Shown here piece after piece: positions 17,701-28,139 of a stretch of DNA of 64,000 bases. Positions within the stretch are counted from its first letter, which is position 1. Every line of letters starts with the position of its first letter. The notes under the pieces are model-generated. The model did not search any database. It was not told where the DNA came from and saw nothing but the letters and a program-made list of their open reading frames with translations. The position numbers and the translations under genes were made by a program. This stretch comes from Paludibacteraceae bacterium (GTDB taxonomy: Bacteria > Bacteroidota > Bacteroidia > Bacteroidales > Paludibacteraceae), in contig JAFGVV010000049.1 in assembly GCA_016937795.1 (NCBI GenBank), positions 1-64,000 on the forward strand. Reading direction: 5' to 3'.

Positions 17701-20244
17701 TTAAAGCTGTTTTAAAATCTGTTCCAAATGATAGTCGTCCATGACAAGAACCTGGCGGGCCTTGCTGCCTTCGAATGGCCCAATAATCCCAGCCACTTCA
17801 AGCTGATCGACAATTCGTCCGGCACGATTGTAACCTATGGAGAACTTTCGTTGAATAAGCGAAGTAGATCCCTGTTGATTGGCAACAATAAGTCGGGCAG
17901 CCTCTTCGAAAAGGGAATCGCGTTTGCTCATATCTACCGAACTCATATCCACACCTTCACCTTCGTTAGCTGTATATTCAGGCAGATAGAAAGCTGTTGG
18001 ATAACTTTGCTGACCGCTGATATGATGTACCACATTTTCTACTTCAGGTGTATCAACAAAAGCACATTGCACTCGCACAAGGTCGCTGCCCTGGGAGAAA
18101 AGCATATCACCACGACCCACAAGTTGGTTGGCGCCGGGTGCATCAAGAATGGTACGCGAGTCGATCATCGACGACACACGGAACGCTACTCGTGCCGGGA
18201 AGTTGGCTTTGATAACACCGGTAATAATATTGACCGACGGACGCTGAGTAGCAATAATCATGTGAATTCCCACAGCACGGGCTAATTGCGCAATACGGGC
18301 AATAGGCATTTCCACCTCTTTACCGGCAGTCATAATCAGGTCGCCAAACTCATCGACAATCACCACAATATATGGCAGGAATCGGTGTCCCTTATCAGGA
18401 TTAAGACGACGATCGACAAATTTTTCGTTGTATTCCTTTATATTACGTACATGTGCTTTTTTCAACAAATCGTACCTGTCGTCCATTTCTTTACAAAGCG
18501 AATTAAGTGTTTCCACAACTTTACTGGTATCGGTAATAATGGCATCGTCGCCATCAGGCATTTTGGCAAGGAAATGTTTTTCAATATCACCATAGATATT
18601 AAATTCCACTTTTTTGGGATCGACGAGGACTAGTTTAAGTTGCGAGGGATGTTTTTTATAAAGCAACGAAGTGATAATGGCATTCAAGCCCACGGATTTC
18701 CCCTGCCCTGTAGCACCCGCCACAAGTAAGTGAGGCATTTTGGCCAGATCGACCATAAAAATCTCATTGGTAATGGTTCGCCCAAAAGCCACCGGTAGTT
18801 CAAATTTCGAATCCTGGAATTTTTTTGAAGCAATAACCGAATGCATTGAAACCACTTGAGGATCGGCATTAGGCACCTCAATACCTATCGTTCCTTTACC
18901 CGGGATCGGTGCAATAATACGAATACCTGTAGCCGCCAGACTCAACATAATATCGTATTCAAGATTTCGGATTTTTGAAATACGCACACCAGCTTTTGGT
19001 ACAATTTCGTAAAGTGTAATAGTCGGCCCTACCGTAGCTTTAATGGTATCAATTTCAATCCCATAATTCTGCAATGTAGTAATAATACGGTTTTTATTCG
19101 CATTTTGCTCAATCATATCAATTTGCGTATCGTTGTCGGTACCATAAATCTTGAGCAAATCGAGCGTAGGTGCCACATAGTGAGTCAAATCGAGTGTAGG
19201 ATCATATTTCCCAAGTTTAGACACATTATAAAACGGATCTTCATTTTCTTCGGAAACAGACTCTCGCTCAGGCGCGTCAACAGCCTTATTATCATCACTA
19301 TTCGTAGGTTTCTCTATTTCGAATGACACATTCTCATGTACATCGGCTACCACAGGAGTAGGCTCTTCTGCTTTTTCAACAGGAAGATCATCGGGCTCAA
19401 TACTTATTGATTCTTCGTCGTCGGCAGCCTTCACCACCCAGTCTTCAGGAATAATTTCAGTCCCTACAGCCACACTAGGCTCTGCATCATTTTGCTCCTC
19501 GAAATGATTCAGAATACTGTCTTCAGCAAGTTTATTCTTTTTCGAGAATAGTCGTTTCAGAAATGGCACCGTCGCTTTATTGCTTATAATGGCATACACG
19601 AGCAATACTGCCGATAGCATCATAATGGTTCCCGGAAAACCCACATAGGACACGATATAACTACTTGTGACTTCTCCATGATGCCCCCCGGGAGCAAAGA
19701 AAAGATAATCTTTGACATAAGGATTTACCGCAAAGCCAAGTGTAACTGACAACCAAATCAACCAAAACGAAGCATGAAAGAAAGCTTTCCACACAGGAAG
19801 AGTTTTAACTTTTAATAGTCGTAATCCCACAAGAAAGCCAAAATAAAGCAATGCAAACGAAGAAAGTCCAAACCAATGATGCAAAAAATTCTCGGCCAGC
19901 ACTGCACCTGTGACCGAAGTCCAGTTACGAATTTCATAACGCAAACCTCTTAGTTCACTCAATGGTAAATCGAGTTTACTCTGATCGGCAGCTCCTGTAA
20001 AAAAATACGAAACAAAGGCCAACGCCACATACAATACAGCCAAAATTACCAATACCCCGGCCACAAAACGTGTACGCTCATCGGTCACAAACTCCTTAAA
20101 AGCTGCCCAAAAACTTTTAGTATTTTCAGTATTGCTGTTTACTGTTTTCTTTGGTTCCCTTTTAAGGTCATTTTTGATTTCTGACCTGTTTTCGGTTTTA
20201 CTTTCGTTGATCCTACCTGGTTTAACGGGTTTTCGTGGTGCCAT
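17701..20244 (-). CDS. ftsK: DNA translocase FtsK/SpoIIIE
   Basis: 847 residues. The N-terminal region has several membrane helices (about residues 60-215), then an acidic low-complexity linker (about 240-340). Next come the alpha/beta motor with Walker A GATGQGKS near residue 510 and Walker B VVIVDEFGDLI, and a C-terminal gamma winged helix ending in QVLVMDD. It pumps DNA at the division septum for dimer resolution. A -7 box lies 57 bases upstream. Confidence 0.95.
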   Translation of the reverse strand: MAPRKPVKPGRINESKTENRSEIKNDLKREPKKTVNSNTENTKSFWAAFKEFVTDERTRFVAGVLVILAVLYVALAFVSYFFTGAADQSKLDLPLSELRGLRYEIRNWTSVTGAVLAENFLHHWFGLSSFALLYFGFLVGLRLLKVKTLPVWKAFFHASFWLIWLSVTLGFAVNPYVKDYLFFAPGGHHGEVTSSYIVSYVGFPGTIMMLSAVLLVYAIISNKATVPFLKRLFSKKNKLAEDSILNHFEEQNDAEPSVAVGTEIIPEDWVVKAADDEESISIEPDDLPVEKAEEPTPVVADVHENVSFEIEKPTNSDDNKAVDAPERESVSEENEDPFYNVSKLGKYDPTLDLTHYVAPTLDLLKIYGTDNDTQIDMIEQNANKNRIITTLQNYGIEIDTIKATVGPTITLYEIVPKAGVRISKIRNLEYDIMLSLAATGIRIIAPIPGKGTIGIEVPNADPQVVSMHSVIASKKFQDSKFELPVAFGRTITNEIFMVDLAKMPHLLVAGATGQGKSVGLNAIITSLLYKKHPSQLKLVLVDPKKVEFNIYGDIEKHFLAKMPDGDDAIITDTSKVVETLNSLCKEMDDRYDLLKKAHVRNIKEYNEKFVDRRLNPDKGHRFLPYIVVIVDEFGDLIMTAGKEVEMPIARIAQLARAVGIHMIIATQRPSVNIITGVIKANFPARVAFRVSSMIDSRTILDAPGANQLVGRGDMLFSQGSDLVRVQCAFVDTPEVENVVHHISGQQSYPTAFYLPEYTANEGEGVDMSSVDMSKRDSLFEEAARLIVANQQGSTSLIQRKFSIGYNRAGRIVDQLEVAGIIGPFEGSKARQVLVMDDYHLEQILKQL

Positions 20245-20300
20245 ATTATTATGTTTCGACCTATATACTAGTCACTTAATTTTGAAGTTATTTCTTTATG

Positions 20301-20308
20301 CAAAAATA
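20301..20308 (-). promoter_or_regulatory. -7 box for ftsK
   Basis: TATTTTTG on the minus strand fits TAnnTTTG and lies about 57 bases upstream of the ftsK start. No clear -33 element is seen. Confidence 0.4.
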
Positions 20309-20412
20309 GCAAAAAAGTTGATAGGTTTTTAATTAATATTTCGCGTTTCGTGTTCCATGTTCAGTGCTCCGTGTTTGCCTCCTGAAATATGAGGGCGGTT
20401 TCGGGCTTAAAT

Positions 20413-22095
20413 TTATTTAGTATATCGTTTTTTACGGAAACGTTGATATAACAAACCCGCCAACAACACAAAAAAAACAGGGACGACTGTATTTATTATC
20501 TGCCAGAATAGCAATTGTTCGTTCACGATATTCTTATTCAGCAAACGTAAACGTAAGGTTCGCGCACGCAGATCAAGCCAGCCTTCATCGTCGGTAAGGT
20601 AAAGCACTGCATTGCGGATAAAATCGGGATTGCCAAACTGACGATTCATATAGCGATCGAAACCAACAGGCAGCGTAGTACTGTCGGAGGCAATACCATT
20701 TGTTTCGTTACGAATAATATCAGCATCGGCCACAAAAATCTGGCGTGTGTTCACACTCTTCGGAATAATGCGTTCTGTGTTTTTTAATTCAGGCGGGGTC
20801 ATACGGTTTGCAAAGTTAGAACTGAATTCGCCTTCGGACAACATGGCTACAGGCACATAAGCTGCGTTAAAGTAATTTTTATCTTTAGCATCGGGCGATT
20901 CACTCATATCAATAGTGGTCGGTACATTTATTATATGCGTATTATCAGATGTAGCAAGCAACAACTCATGTATTAATCCGGAATTTTCGCCCACAGTTTC
21001 AATGGCTGAAGCAAAAGCACTCTTCAATTCAGGAATATTTCGTGTAATAGGATGCTGATACGAAGCCAGCAAAAGCGGAGCATAAAAAAACGGAGCCGGC
21101 TCAAATTGTGGTTGTTCACCAGCAGGAGCGATATTCAGCGGCACCTGCACCGACTGCACATCCTGCAACAATACAGGTACAATCCTGACACCATATTTAA
21201 AAAACATATCACTGAGATTCAGATTGAGCTCAATGGCTGGCGAAACTCCCGTCACCGATAATTCTTCGGAAGCCATACGTACGCCATCGAGCAACCAAAG
21301 CACCCTCCCACCCCGCATAATATACTGATCGAGAATATATTTGTCTGATTCGCTAAAAGCTGTAGTTGGCCCGGCCACAATCACCGCTTTGTAAGCATCG
21401 AGCACCTTGGCATCATTAGCCAGCACACCCCTGTCAATCTGAAAATAACGACTCAGCAACTTACTTGCGCTGTAAGTCTGGGCTTCGTTAAGTTCGCCAT
21501 GACCTTCGAGAAAAGCAATGCGCGACACTTCGTTGCTAATCACACGACGTAATCCATCAGCTATTTCGTATTCCAGATTTTCGATGGAAATATTCAGATT
21601 TTCTTCACCTGAATTACCCCGAATATTTTTTAGCAGATTCACAATTACCGATTTCCCGCCATAGCTGATTTTTATCCATGGAAAAATTATTTTCTGAATA
21701 GCCTTACCCTCTTTATCGCGTTCGTAAATGGCTGTAGGTGACATTCCCTGCCTTTCGAGCAATTCATAAGCCGTCATACGTTCAGTTTCGCTTGAGGCTT
21801 TCGAAGGATTATTGAAACCGATATGTATTTTACGGGCTGCATACACCGACATTTCTTTAAGTAGGTCGCGGGTAGAAATTTTCAGACGCTGAAAACCGGG
21901 ATTCAGATCCCCATCGAGATAAATTTCAATATTCACATCGTGCCGGGCGCTCTTCAAAAGACTTTTTGTTGGTTCCGAAATACTGTAGCGCTTATCGGAG
22001 CTTAAATCGATACGAAAAATTACTGAAAAGCTCAACACCAACAGTATCAGAATAATCAGCAATACAATGAATTGTTCGTAATATTTTTTTATCAT
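20413..22095 (-). CDS. gldG: Gliding-motility ABC transporter accessory protein GldG
   Basis: 560 residues. N-terminal membrane anchor (about residues 9-29), a large periplasmic DUF4350/ABC_transp_aux region including FLEGHGEL and the segment GGRVLWLLDG, and a C-terminal membrane helix before the basic tail RFRKKRYTK. GldG works with GldF and GldA, an ABC exporter associated with gliding and T9SS function. gldF, usually directly upstream, is not here; a CotH-like gene takes that place. Confidence 0.88.
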   Translation of the reverse strand: MIKKYYEQFIVLLIILILLVLSFSVIFRIDLSSDKRYSISEPTKSLLKSARHDVNIEIYLDGDLNPGFQRLKISTRDLLKEMSVYAARKIHIGFNNPSKASSETERMTAYELLERQGMSPTAIYERDKEGKAIQKIIFPWIKISYGGKSVIVNLLKNIRGNSGEENLNISIENLEYEIADGLRRVISNEVSRIAFLEGHGELNEAQTYSASKLLSRYFQIDRGVLANDAKVLDAYKAVIVAGPTTAFSESDKYILDQYIMRGGRVLWLLDGVRMASEELSVTGVSPAIELNLNLSDMFFKYGVRIVPVLLQDVQSVQVPLNIAPAGEQPQFEPAPFFYAPLLLASYQHPITRNIPELKSAFASAIETVGENSGLIHELLLATSDNTHIINVPTTIDMSESPDAKDKNYFNAAYVPVAMLSEGEFSSNFANRMTPPELKNTERIIPKSVNTRQIFVADADIIRNETNGIASDSTTLPVGFDRYMNRQFGNPDFIRNAVLYLTDDEGWLDLRARTLRLRLLNKNIVNEQLLFWQIINTVVPVFFVLLAGLLYQRFRKKRYTK

Positions 22096-22157
22096 ATTTC
22101 GAAAAAATGAATTTTATAAAATTACTGTTTGAAAAAAGCCCTATTTGCAAAAAAACA

Positions 22158-23585
22158 TTAGGGAATTGAAGCCGCTTTTAGCACAAAAAAGTTATTGCTA
22201 TCATCGAGCAAACGATAAAACCCGCAATTGCCCCACGAAGCCGGTCTATCTATAATCTCCATATCTTCACCTGTATCATTGCTAATATACTCATCAATTA
22301 GCTGATGCCAGTGAAGGATACGCGCCTTACTTTTACTCACATAAAAATAATCATTATCGGGATGAACAAGCGTACGTAAAAATTGCAGATAAAAGTTTTT
22401 ATATTTCTCAATGTCGATGATTTTTCGTACCAAAGGATGCGAGTACTGCCCCCAGCTAAGCACATTCTGACGACCGGCATCTTTCATAATCAGCGAAGTA
22501 CCCAGCGTATTATCGTAGTCGTAGGGAATAAAAAAGAACCTCCCAACGCTGTTAAAATAAAAATAGAAATTATTTTTATTATTCCAGTAATCGTCCCACA
22601 TACCACAAAGCACATTTACTGCATATGTTTTCAGAAACAGCTCCACATCCATTACTGATGTGAGCCACTGTTCGAAATCGGCATCTTTTTTCGAGTTGAA
22701 TTTTGTAATAAAGTCGGCCAACTGTGTTTTAGCAAGTTGAATATCTGCTTCACGGGTTTTCAAATCGTACACAGGCGTGAAGGTATTTTCCAGCGTCACG
22801 TTTTCCAGTCCCATTTTATTTTTATCGGCCGAGGCAAAATCGGCTCCCCAGTTTGCTTTCCACAAAAAACCCTGATCGTCGCCAAAATAGGCAAGTCTGT
22901 TTTGCAAAAACTCATTATCGACCGGCTCAACCATAAGATATACGCCATAATATGCTGACACATTTCCCACGCGCACATTCAGTTTGCTATACGAAGCCTG
23001 AGGAGCTGTCCATACTCCAGCCCTCTCAAAAAGATCGTAACAATACATTTCGCGCACATACATGGCATCGTCTTTGTGCCACTTAAGATTAATTTTTTCC
23101 TGATCTGCAATTTTCCGACCTTTCACATATTTATTAAACTTCACACTGAAGCTTGCATGTTTCCAGTCGGGGTTTTGCGGATTATGTACTTCACCCTTGT
23201 TGCCTTCAGGGCGTCGGCGACTTGTGTTTCCACGCAGTCGCAACCCTGTGCTATCAGCCTTGTGCAAATACTTCCCCTTTTTAAACTCAAAATCGGTGAC
23301 TATATACTCTTCGTTATCGGGATTCATGTCGAACCACTGAAGCAACTTATTCCATTCGTCGACAGTAGCATTGATGGTAATTTCAGCTAACGCAGCATCG
23401 TCATACACATAAAGCAATCCTTTGGGCAGATTATCGGTCACAGGAACTGAATCGTTTACAGGCTTATCCACAATCACATTTTCAGGATCGCAACTCCATA
23501 AAAAAACGGAAAGCAAAACAGCTGAAACAACTAAAAAATCAGTTTGTAATACCTTTAAATATTTTGGTTTGAATCTGAATTTCAT
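22158..23585 (-). CDS. CotH-kinase-family lipoprotein
   Basis: 475 residues from MKFRFKP. A hydrophobic segment ends in the lipobox-like LWSC, followed by DPEN, so it is probably a lipidated exported protein. The CotH kinase core shows KINLKWHKDD, SYSKLNVRVGN, GMWDDYWNNKNNFYF and the acidic YDYDNTLG. Spore-coat CotH proteins are atypical kinases; bacterial surface members are of unknown target. It is 62 bases upstream of gldG on the same strand and may be cotranscribed with it. Confidence 0.8.
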   Translation of the reverse strand: MKFRFKPKYLKVLQTDFLVVSAVLLSVFLWSCDPENVIVDKPVNDSVPVTDNLPKGLLYVYDDAALAEITINATVDEWNKLLQWFDMNPDNEEYIVTDFEFKKGKYLHKADSTGLRLRGNTSRRRPEGNKGEVHNPQNPDWKHASFSVKFNKYVKGRKIADQEKINLKWHKDDAMYVREMYCYDLFERAGVWTAPQASYSKLNVRVGNVSAYYGVYLMVEPVDNEFLQNRLAYFGDDQGFLWKANWGADFASADKNKMGLENVTLENTFTPVYDLKTREADIQLAKTQLADFITKFNSKKDADFEQWLTSVMDVELFLKTYAVNVLCGMWDDYWNNKNNFYFYFNSVGRFFFIPYDYDNTLGTSLIMKDAGRQNVLSWGQYSHPLVRKIIDIEKYKNFYLQFLRTLVHPDNDYFYVSKSKARILHWHQLIDEYISNDTGEDMEIIDRPASWGNCGFYRLLDDSNNFFVLKAASIP

Positions 23586-23667
23586 TCTGAACAATTCGTT
23601 TATTCTGTATAGGCAACAAAAAAAAAGTTATTTTGAATGTATCAAAATTACTTGTAAATACTTAATG

Positions 23668-23675
23668 CAAAGATA
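23668..23675 (-). promoter_or_regulatory. -7 box for the CotH-like gene
   Basis: TATCTTTG on the minus strand, a perfect TAnnTTTG, about 83 bases upstream of the start codon. Confidence 0.45.
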
Positions 23676-23774
23676 ATCAAATTACACAGAAAGCCCTGCT
23701 GATTGAAGTTTTATTATAAGAGTAAGCAACACGACTTAAAAAACATTATTTATAATTCGCCTTAGTAATTTGGG

Positions 23775-23805
23775 TTTATAGGCTGAATTAATTTTCTTAT
23801 CTTTG
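23775..23805 (+). promoter_or_regulatory. parA promoter
   Basis: TATCTTTG at 23798-23805 is a perfect -7 box. TTTA at 23775-23778 lies 19 bases upstream as a weak -33. The implied leader is about 155 bases. The rest of the 23595-23967 gap is A/T-rich with no reading frame. Confidence 0.55.
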
Positions 23806-23967
23806 CCATTCGGTAAAAAGTCGGGATCAGGCTATAACCATGTTTGAAATTCAGAACATTACAAGTTCAAACAACGGTATATAAGCAATATAGGCACTGA
23901 TTTTTCTGCTTTAAATCAACAATTGAGTTATTACAGATAATAATTGTCATTATTCTCAAATTATTTT

Positions 23968-24738
23968 ATGGGAAAAATTATTTCACTGGCAAATCAAAAA
24001 GGCGGAGTAGGAAAAACAACTACAGCCATCAACCTGGCAGCATCGCTTGCCTCACTCGGAAAAAAAATCCTTCTTGTCGATGCCGACCCACAGGCCAATG
24101 CATCTTCGGGTCTGGGAATCGACATACGTACACTCGAATTCACCATTTACGAATGCATGATCGATGGCGTTCCGGCACGTCAGGCTATCCACAGTTGCGA
24201 AGTCGAAAATCTTGACGTGCTACCTTCGCACATCGACCTTGTAGGTGCCGAAATAGAAATACTGGGCAACGAAGACCGCGATACAGTTCTGAAAAACATA
24301 CTCGTACCTCTGAAAGAAGATTACGACTATATTCTGATCGATTGTTCACCCTCGTTGGGTGTGATCACCGTAAATGCACTTACTGCCTCCGATTCGGTAA
24401 TAATTCCGGTACAATGCGAATATTTCGCCCTCGAAGGTATCAGCAAACTCCTGAATACAATTCGAATAATCAAGAAAAAACTGAATCCGAAGCTCGAAAT
24501 AGAAGGTTTCCTGCTCACTATGTTCGACAATCGTTTGCGTTTAGCCAATCAGGTTTATGCTGAGGTACGCAAGCATTTCGAAGGTATGGTATTTGATGCT
24601 GTCATTACACGAAATGTTCGCTTAAGCGAGGCACCGAGTCATGGCAAACCTGTTTTGCTCTACGATCCTGACTCAAAAGGCTCGTCGAACTATATGGAAC
24701 TTGCAAAAGAGCTAATTGCAAAAGAGACAAAAAAATAA
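23968..24738 (+). CDS. parA: Chromosome partitioning ATPase ParA/Soj
   Basis: 256 residues from the ATG at 23968; an earlier TTG adds eight residues without family similarity. Deviant Walker A KGGVGKTT at residues 11-18, Walker A' VDADPQ, Walker B LIDCSPS. It drives segregation of ParB-bound origin regions. parB follows after 33 bases. No parS-like site was recognised nearby. Confidence 0.95.
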   Translation: MGKIISLANQKGGVGKTTTAINLAASLASLGKKILLVDADPQANASSGLGIDIRTLEFTIYECMIDGVPARQAIHSCEVENLDVLPSHIDLVGAEIEILGNEDRDTVLKNILVPLKEDYDYILIDCSPSLGVITVNALTASDSVIIPVQCEYFALEGISKLLNTIRIIKKKLNPKLEIEGFLLTMFDNRLRLANQVYAEVRKHFEGMVFDAVITRNVRLSEAPSHGKPVLLYDPDSKGSSNYMELAKELIAKETKK

Positions 24739-24771
24739 ACCTATTTTCAAAGATTATATTTCAGATTTAAT

Positions 24772-25650
24772 ATGGCTAAACAAACCGGATTAGGATTAGG
24801 CAGAGGACTTGGTGCTCTGATCGACACAGATCATATCAGTACAGCCGGCTCATCGTCGATAAACGAAGTGGATCTCGAACTTATTATACCCAATCCACAT
24901 CAACCCCGCACACATTTCGACGAAGAGTCACTTAGCGAATTATCAACATCCATTCGTGAGTTGGGAGTGATTTCGCCCATTACTCTCCGAAAAAACGAGG
25001 ATGGCACATATCTGATTATTGCGGGCGAAAGGCGCTTCAGGGCATCGAAATTAGCCGGACTAAGCACCATTCCTGCATACGTAAAAACAGCTGCCGATGA
25101 ACAGGTTATGGAAATGGCTCTGATTGAAAACATTCAACGTGAAGACTTGAATGCCATTGAGATAGCACTCACCTTTTACCGCCTAATGGAAGAATATAAG
25201 CTTACACAGGAACGACTGAGCGAACGTGTGGGTAAAAAACGAACTACAATTGCCAACTATCTGCGATTATTACGTCTGCCTGCCGAAATACAAATGGGCA
25301 TCAAGGACAGGAAAATTGACATGGGACACGCGAGAGCTATTTTGGGACTAAGCGACCCTGCTGCACAACTCAAGCTTTACGAAGCTATTCTGAAAAACGA
25401 ATATTCGGTGCGAAAAGTAGAAGAGCTTGTGCGCGACTTTAACGAGAATGGAGGCTTCGACACCAAACCTAAAGAAGCTAATCCTATGAAAAAGCTCAGT
25501 GAATTTGGCGAGATAGAAACACGTTTGAGTCAGGTTTTTGGCTCGTCGGTAAAATTTAATTGTAATGCCGAAGGAAAAGGAAAAATCACCATCCCTTTCG
25601 ACAACGACGAAGAACTGACCCGACTAATGGAACTAATGGACAAAATCTGA
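24772..25650 (+). CDS. parB: Chromosome partitioning protein ParB
   Basis: 292 residues. N-terminal ParB/Srx CTPase region with the motifs PNPHQPR, AGERRFRA and ENIQREDLN, a central helix-turn-helix (ERVGKKRTTIANYLRLL) that reads parS, and a C-terminal dimerisation tail. It acts with ParA and loads condensin at the origin. The short TGLGLGRGLGALI start is typical. Confidence 0.96.
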   Translation: MAKQTGLGLGRGLGALIDTDHISTAGSSSINEVDLELIIPNPHQPRTHFDEESLSELSTSIRELGVISPITLRKNEDGTYLIIAGERRFRASKLAGLSTIPAYVKTAADEQVMEMALIENIQREDLNAIEIALTFYRLMEEYKLTQERLSERVGKKRTTIANYLRLLRLPAEIQMGIKDRKIDMGHARAILGLSDPAAQLKLYEAILKNEYSVRKVEELVRDFNENGGFDTKPKEANPMKKLSEFGEIETRLSQVFGSSVKFNCNAEGKGKITIPFDNDEELTRLMELMDKI

Positions 25651-25661
25651 AACATTTTGAC

Positions 25662-26324
25662 GTGTTAAGAAAACTAATATATATTTTAACCCTTTGCGCA
25701 CTGACTATTCTTAAAGTAAATGCACAAAAAGAAGTGTTGCTCACCGACAGCTTGTACGTCCTGCCGGCGACAGAAAATTCGCAGACAAAAATTATTATAA
25801 ATAACAAAAGCGACAGTGCATACAAACCAGACCCCGTGCGTGTATTGTGGATGGGAGCTATTATTCCCGGCTATGGGCAAATTCTGAATCGAAGTTACTG
25901 GAAATTGCCCATTGTGTATGCCGGATTCCTGGGCTGTACTTATGCAATAAGCCTCAACTCTATTCGTTATGAAAGTTATAAAGCAGCTTACAGAGACATT
26001 TCGGATACAAACCCGAACACAGTGAGCTACGAAGATTTACTGCCTCCCGGATACACTGTTGATAACTATCCCGGCGGAATGGCGGGACTTAAATCGATTA
26101 TTACAACAGGATACAATCAGTATCGGCGATACCGCGACTTAAGTATTATTGCATCCGTCGCTTATTACGGGCTCACATTGGTTGAAGCCTATGTAGATGC
26201 ACAACTTTTCGACTTTGATATAAGTAATGATTTATCGATGCATATACGTCCGTCGCTGATGACGAATCAATATGGAAACACCCCCAACTCAGCGGGTATA
26301 CAGTTAAGTTTTAAAATAAAATAG
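25662..26324 (+). CDS. DUF5683-family membrane protein
   Basis: 220 residues from a GTG start 11 bases after parB; no in-frame ATG precedes the conserved region. Signal-like N-terminus ending in VNAQ, then the DUF5683 core with VRVLWMGAIIPGYGQILNRSYWK (cited by PGYGQILNRSYWK) and two or three hydrophobic segments. Function unknown. Its place between parB and an mltD-type gene is conserved in many Bacteroidota. Confidence 0.85.
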   Translation: MLRKLIYILTLCALTILKVNAQKEVLLTDSLYVLPATENSQTKIIINNKSDSAYKPDPVRVLWMGAIIPGYGQILNRSYWKLPIVYAGFLGCTYAISLNSIRYESYKAAYRDISDTNPNTVSYEDLLPPGYTVDNYPGGMAGLKSIITTGYNQYRRYRDLSIIASVAYYGLTLVEAYVDAQLFDFDISNDLSMHIRPSLMTNQYGNTPNSAGIQLSFKIK

Positions 26325-26338
26325 AAGGAAGATTTTTG

Positions 26339-27655
26339 ATGATGGTTTTAAACGAAATTCACAACAAATTAATGATAAGTGGCCGGATACTGATTTTTGT
26401 CTCCGTATTTGGGTTTTTACAATTGCAAGTCAACGCACAAAACAAAGAAAATAGCGAAGAACAAACCGGTATCGAAGCATTGCTTGCCGATACCACAATT
26501 GCCATACCTGAAGAGTTCGACAGTACACTCGACTACTTATTACATTCGTGGATTGTACAACGAACCGATTCCGGCAATTGTAATTCCGACAAACCTTTAC
26601 CCGAACTAACCGATTCGGTTTACAAACTCCGACTGGCAAAAATGCCCTGCGAAATGGAAATGCCCTTCAATGCATCAGTACGCTCTTTTATTGAACTTTA
26701 CACCGTTCGGAAACGTCGCCAAATGGAATATATGCTTGGCATGAGCGATTATTATTTTCCCATATTCGAACAGGTACTGGCCGCTAACAATCTGCCTCTT
26801 GAACTTAAATATCTTCCCATCATCGAATCGGCTCTTAACACCACCATCGTGTCACGAATGGGTGCTGCCGGCCTGTGGCAGTTTATGATAGCTACCGGCA
26901 GAATGTACGGATTAGAAGTGAACACACTTGTCGACGAAAGGCTCGACCCTATAAAAGCTACTCATGCTGCTGCACATTTTCTGAAAGACCTCTATTCGAT
27001 TTATGGCGACTGGCATTTAGTGATTGCAGCTTACAATTGCGGACCCGGAAATGTAAACAAAGCCATTCGTCGTGCCGGTGGAAAACGCGACTTCTGGGCT
27101 ATTTATCACTATCTGCCCGCAGAAACACGGGGTTATGTACCAATTTTTATTGCAGCAAACTATTCTATGCATTACGCACACAAACATAATATCTGTAAAG
27201 CCAAAGTAGAAATGCCGGTCATTACAGATACCATTATGGTACACGAACGTATTCATTTAGAACAAATAGCTTCAGTACTAAGCCTGCCTATCGAACAGGT
27301 CAGATTGCTGAACCCACAATACCGCAAGGACATTGTTCCGGGAAACATTAAACCCTATTCAGTAAACCTCCCACTCCATTATGCCAATTCCTTTATCGAT
27401 AAATATTCCGAGATAATAAGCTTCAAGGCCGACTCTCTTATTAACAATCGACGGAGCGAAATAGAAATTGCTCAAAGGTCACCGGTTTCGCCCGGAGGTT
27501 CAGGAAGGGTAATTTACCACACCGTGAAAAAAGGGCAAACATTGAGTCATATTGCTGCAAGATATGGCGTATCCGTAAATAATCTGAAAAGATGGAATGG
27601 ATTACGAACGTCAAAAATTCAAATTGGCAAACGTCTGAAAGTCATAAAATCATAA
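26339..27655 (+). CDS. mltD: Membrane-bound lytic murein transglycosylase with LysM
   Basis: About 438 residues. Signal peptide ending in VNAQ. The SLT/GEWL domain (about residues 130-270) has the catalytic Glu in IIESALN, plus GAAGLWQFM and AAYNCGPGNVNKAI. One C-terminal LysM repeat (YHTVKKGQTLSHIA...) binds peptidoglycan. It cleaves glycan strands with 1,6-anhydro product formation. ATG at 26339 follows a GAAGGA-like stretch. Confidence 0.92.
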   Translation: MMVLNEIHNKLMISGRILIFVSVFGFLQLQVNAQNKENSEEQTGIEALLADTTIAIPEEFDSTLDYLLHSWIVQRTDSGNCNSDKPLPELTDSVYKLRLAKMPCEMEMPFNASVRSFIELYTVRKRRQMEYMLGMSDYYFPIFEQVLAANNLPLELKYLPIIESALNTTIVSRMGAAGLWQFMIATGRMYGLEVNTLVDERLDPIKATHAAAHFLKDLYSIYGDWHLVIAAYNCGPGNVNKAIRRAGGKRDFWAIYHYLPAETRGYVPIFIAANYSMHYAHKHNICKAKVEMPVITDTIMVHERIHLEQIASVLSLPIEQVRLLNPQYRKDIVPGNIKPYSVNLPLHYANSFIDKYSEIISFKADSLINNRRSEIEIAQRSPVSPGGSGRVIYHTVKKGQTLSHIAARYGVSVNNLKRWNGLRTSKIQIGKRLKVIKS

Positions 27656-27665
27656 CCCCCATACT

Positions 27666-27986
27666 ATGGAAAAGCTTTATTATTCCATATCCGAAGTTTC
27701 TGAAATTTTGGGTGTCACCCAATCGAATCTCAGGTTTTGGGAAAAAGAATTCAAACAACTCAAACCTCGCAGGAACACCAAGGGAACGCGCTTTTACACA
27801 CAGGTAGACATTGATATGCTTCGAAACATCATGTTTCTGGTGAACGATCAGCGTCTTACGCTCGAAGGAGCAAAACGCCGACTGGGACAACAACGCGATG
27901 TGGTAGAAAAACAACAGAAATTAGCAGATAAACTCAGAAAACTTAAAACTGAGCTAAAAGCCCTTTCATCTGAACTTGGAAAATAA
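27666..27986 (+). CDS. MerR-family transcriptional regulator (short form)
   Basis: 106 residues. Helix-turn-helix and wing (YSISEVSEILGVTQSNLRFWEKEF, cited by SEVSEILGVTQSNLRFWE) followed by a coiled-coil helix. There is no effector domain. It starts 10 bases after mltD and is likely cotranscribed with it. The target is unknown. Confidence 0.85.
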   Translation: MEKLYYSISEVSEILGVTQSNLRFWEKEFKQLKPRRNTKGTRFYTQVDIDMLRNIMFLVNDQRLTLEGAKRRLGQQRDVVEKQQKLADKLRKLKTELKALSSELGK

Positions 27987-28139
27987 CCATGTTGATATTT
28001 TAATAACTATTTAACATATTACAGAAAACTAACAAACACCGAATGTTGTTTATATAAATAATCAACTCATTAATCAAATAAAGCACCATTCTTTAATACA
28101 ATTCTGAAAGGAAACGCTTTATTAACAATATTAGCTACT

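Noticed and set aside
22383..23676. Plus-strand frames opposite the CotH-like gene
   Set aside because: Short, overlapping shadows without motifs.
23595..23943. parS site or replication origin near parAB
   Set aside because: No GTTTCACGTGAAAC-like palindrome or DnaA-box cluster seen in the A/T-rich gap.
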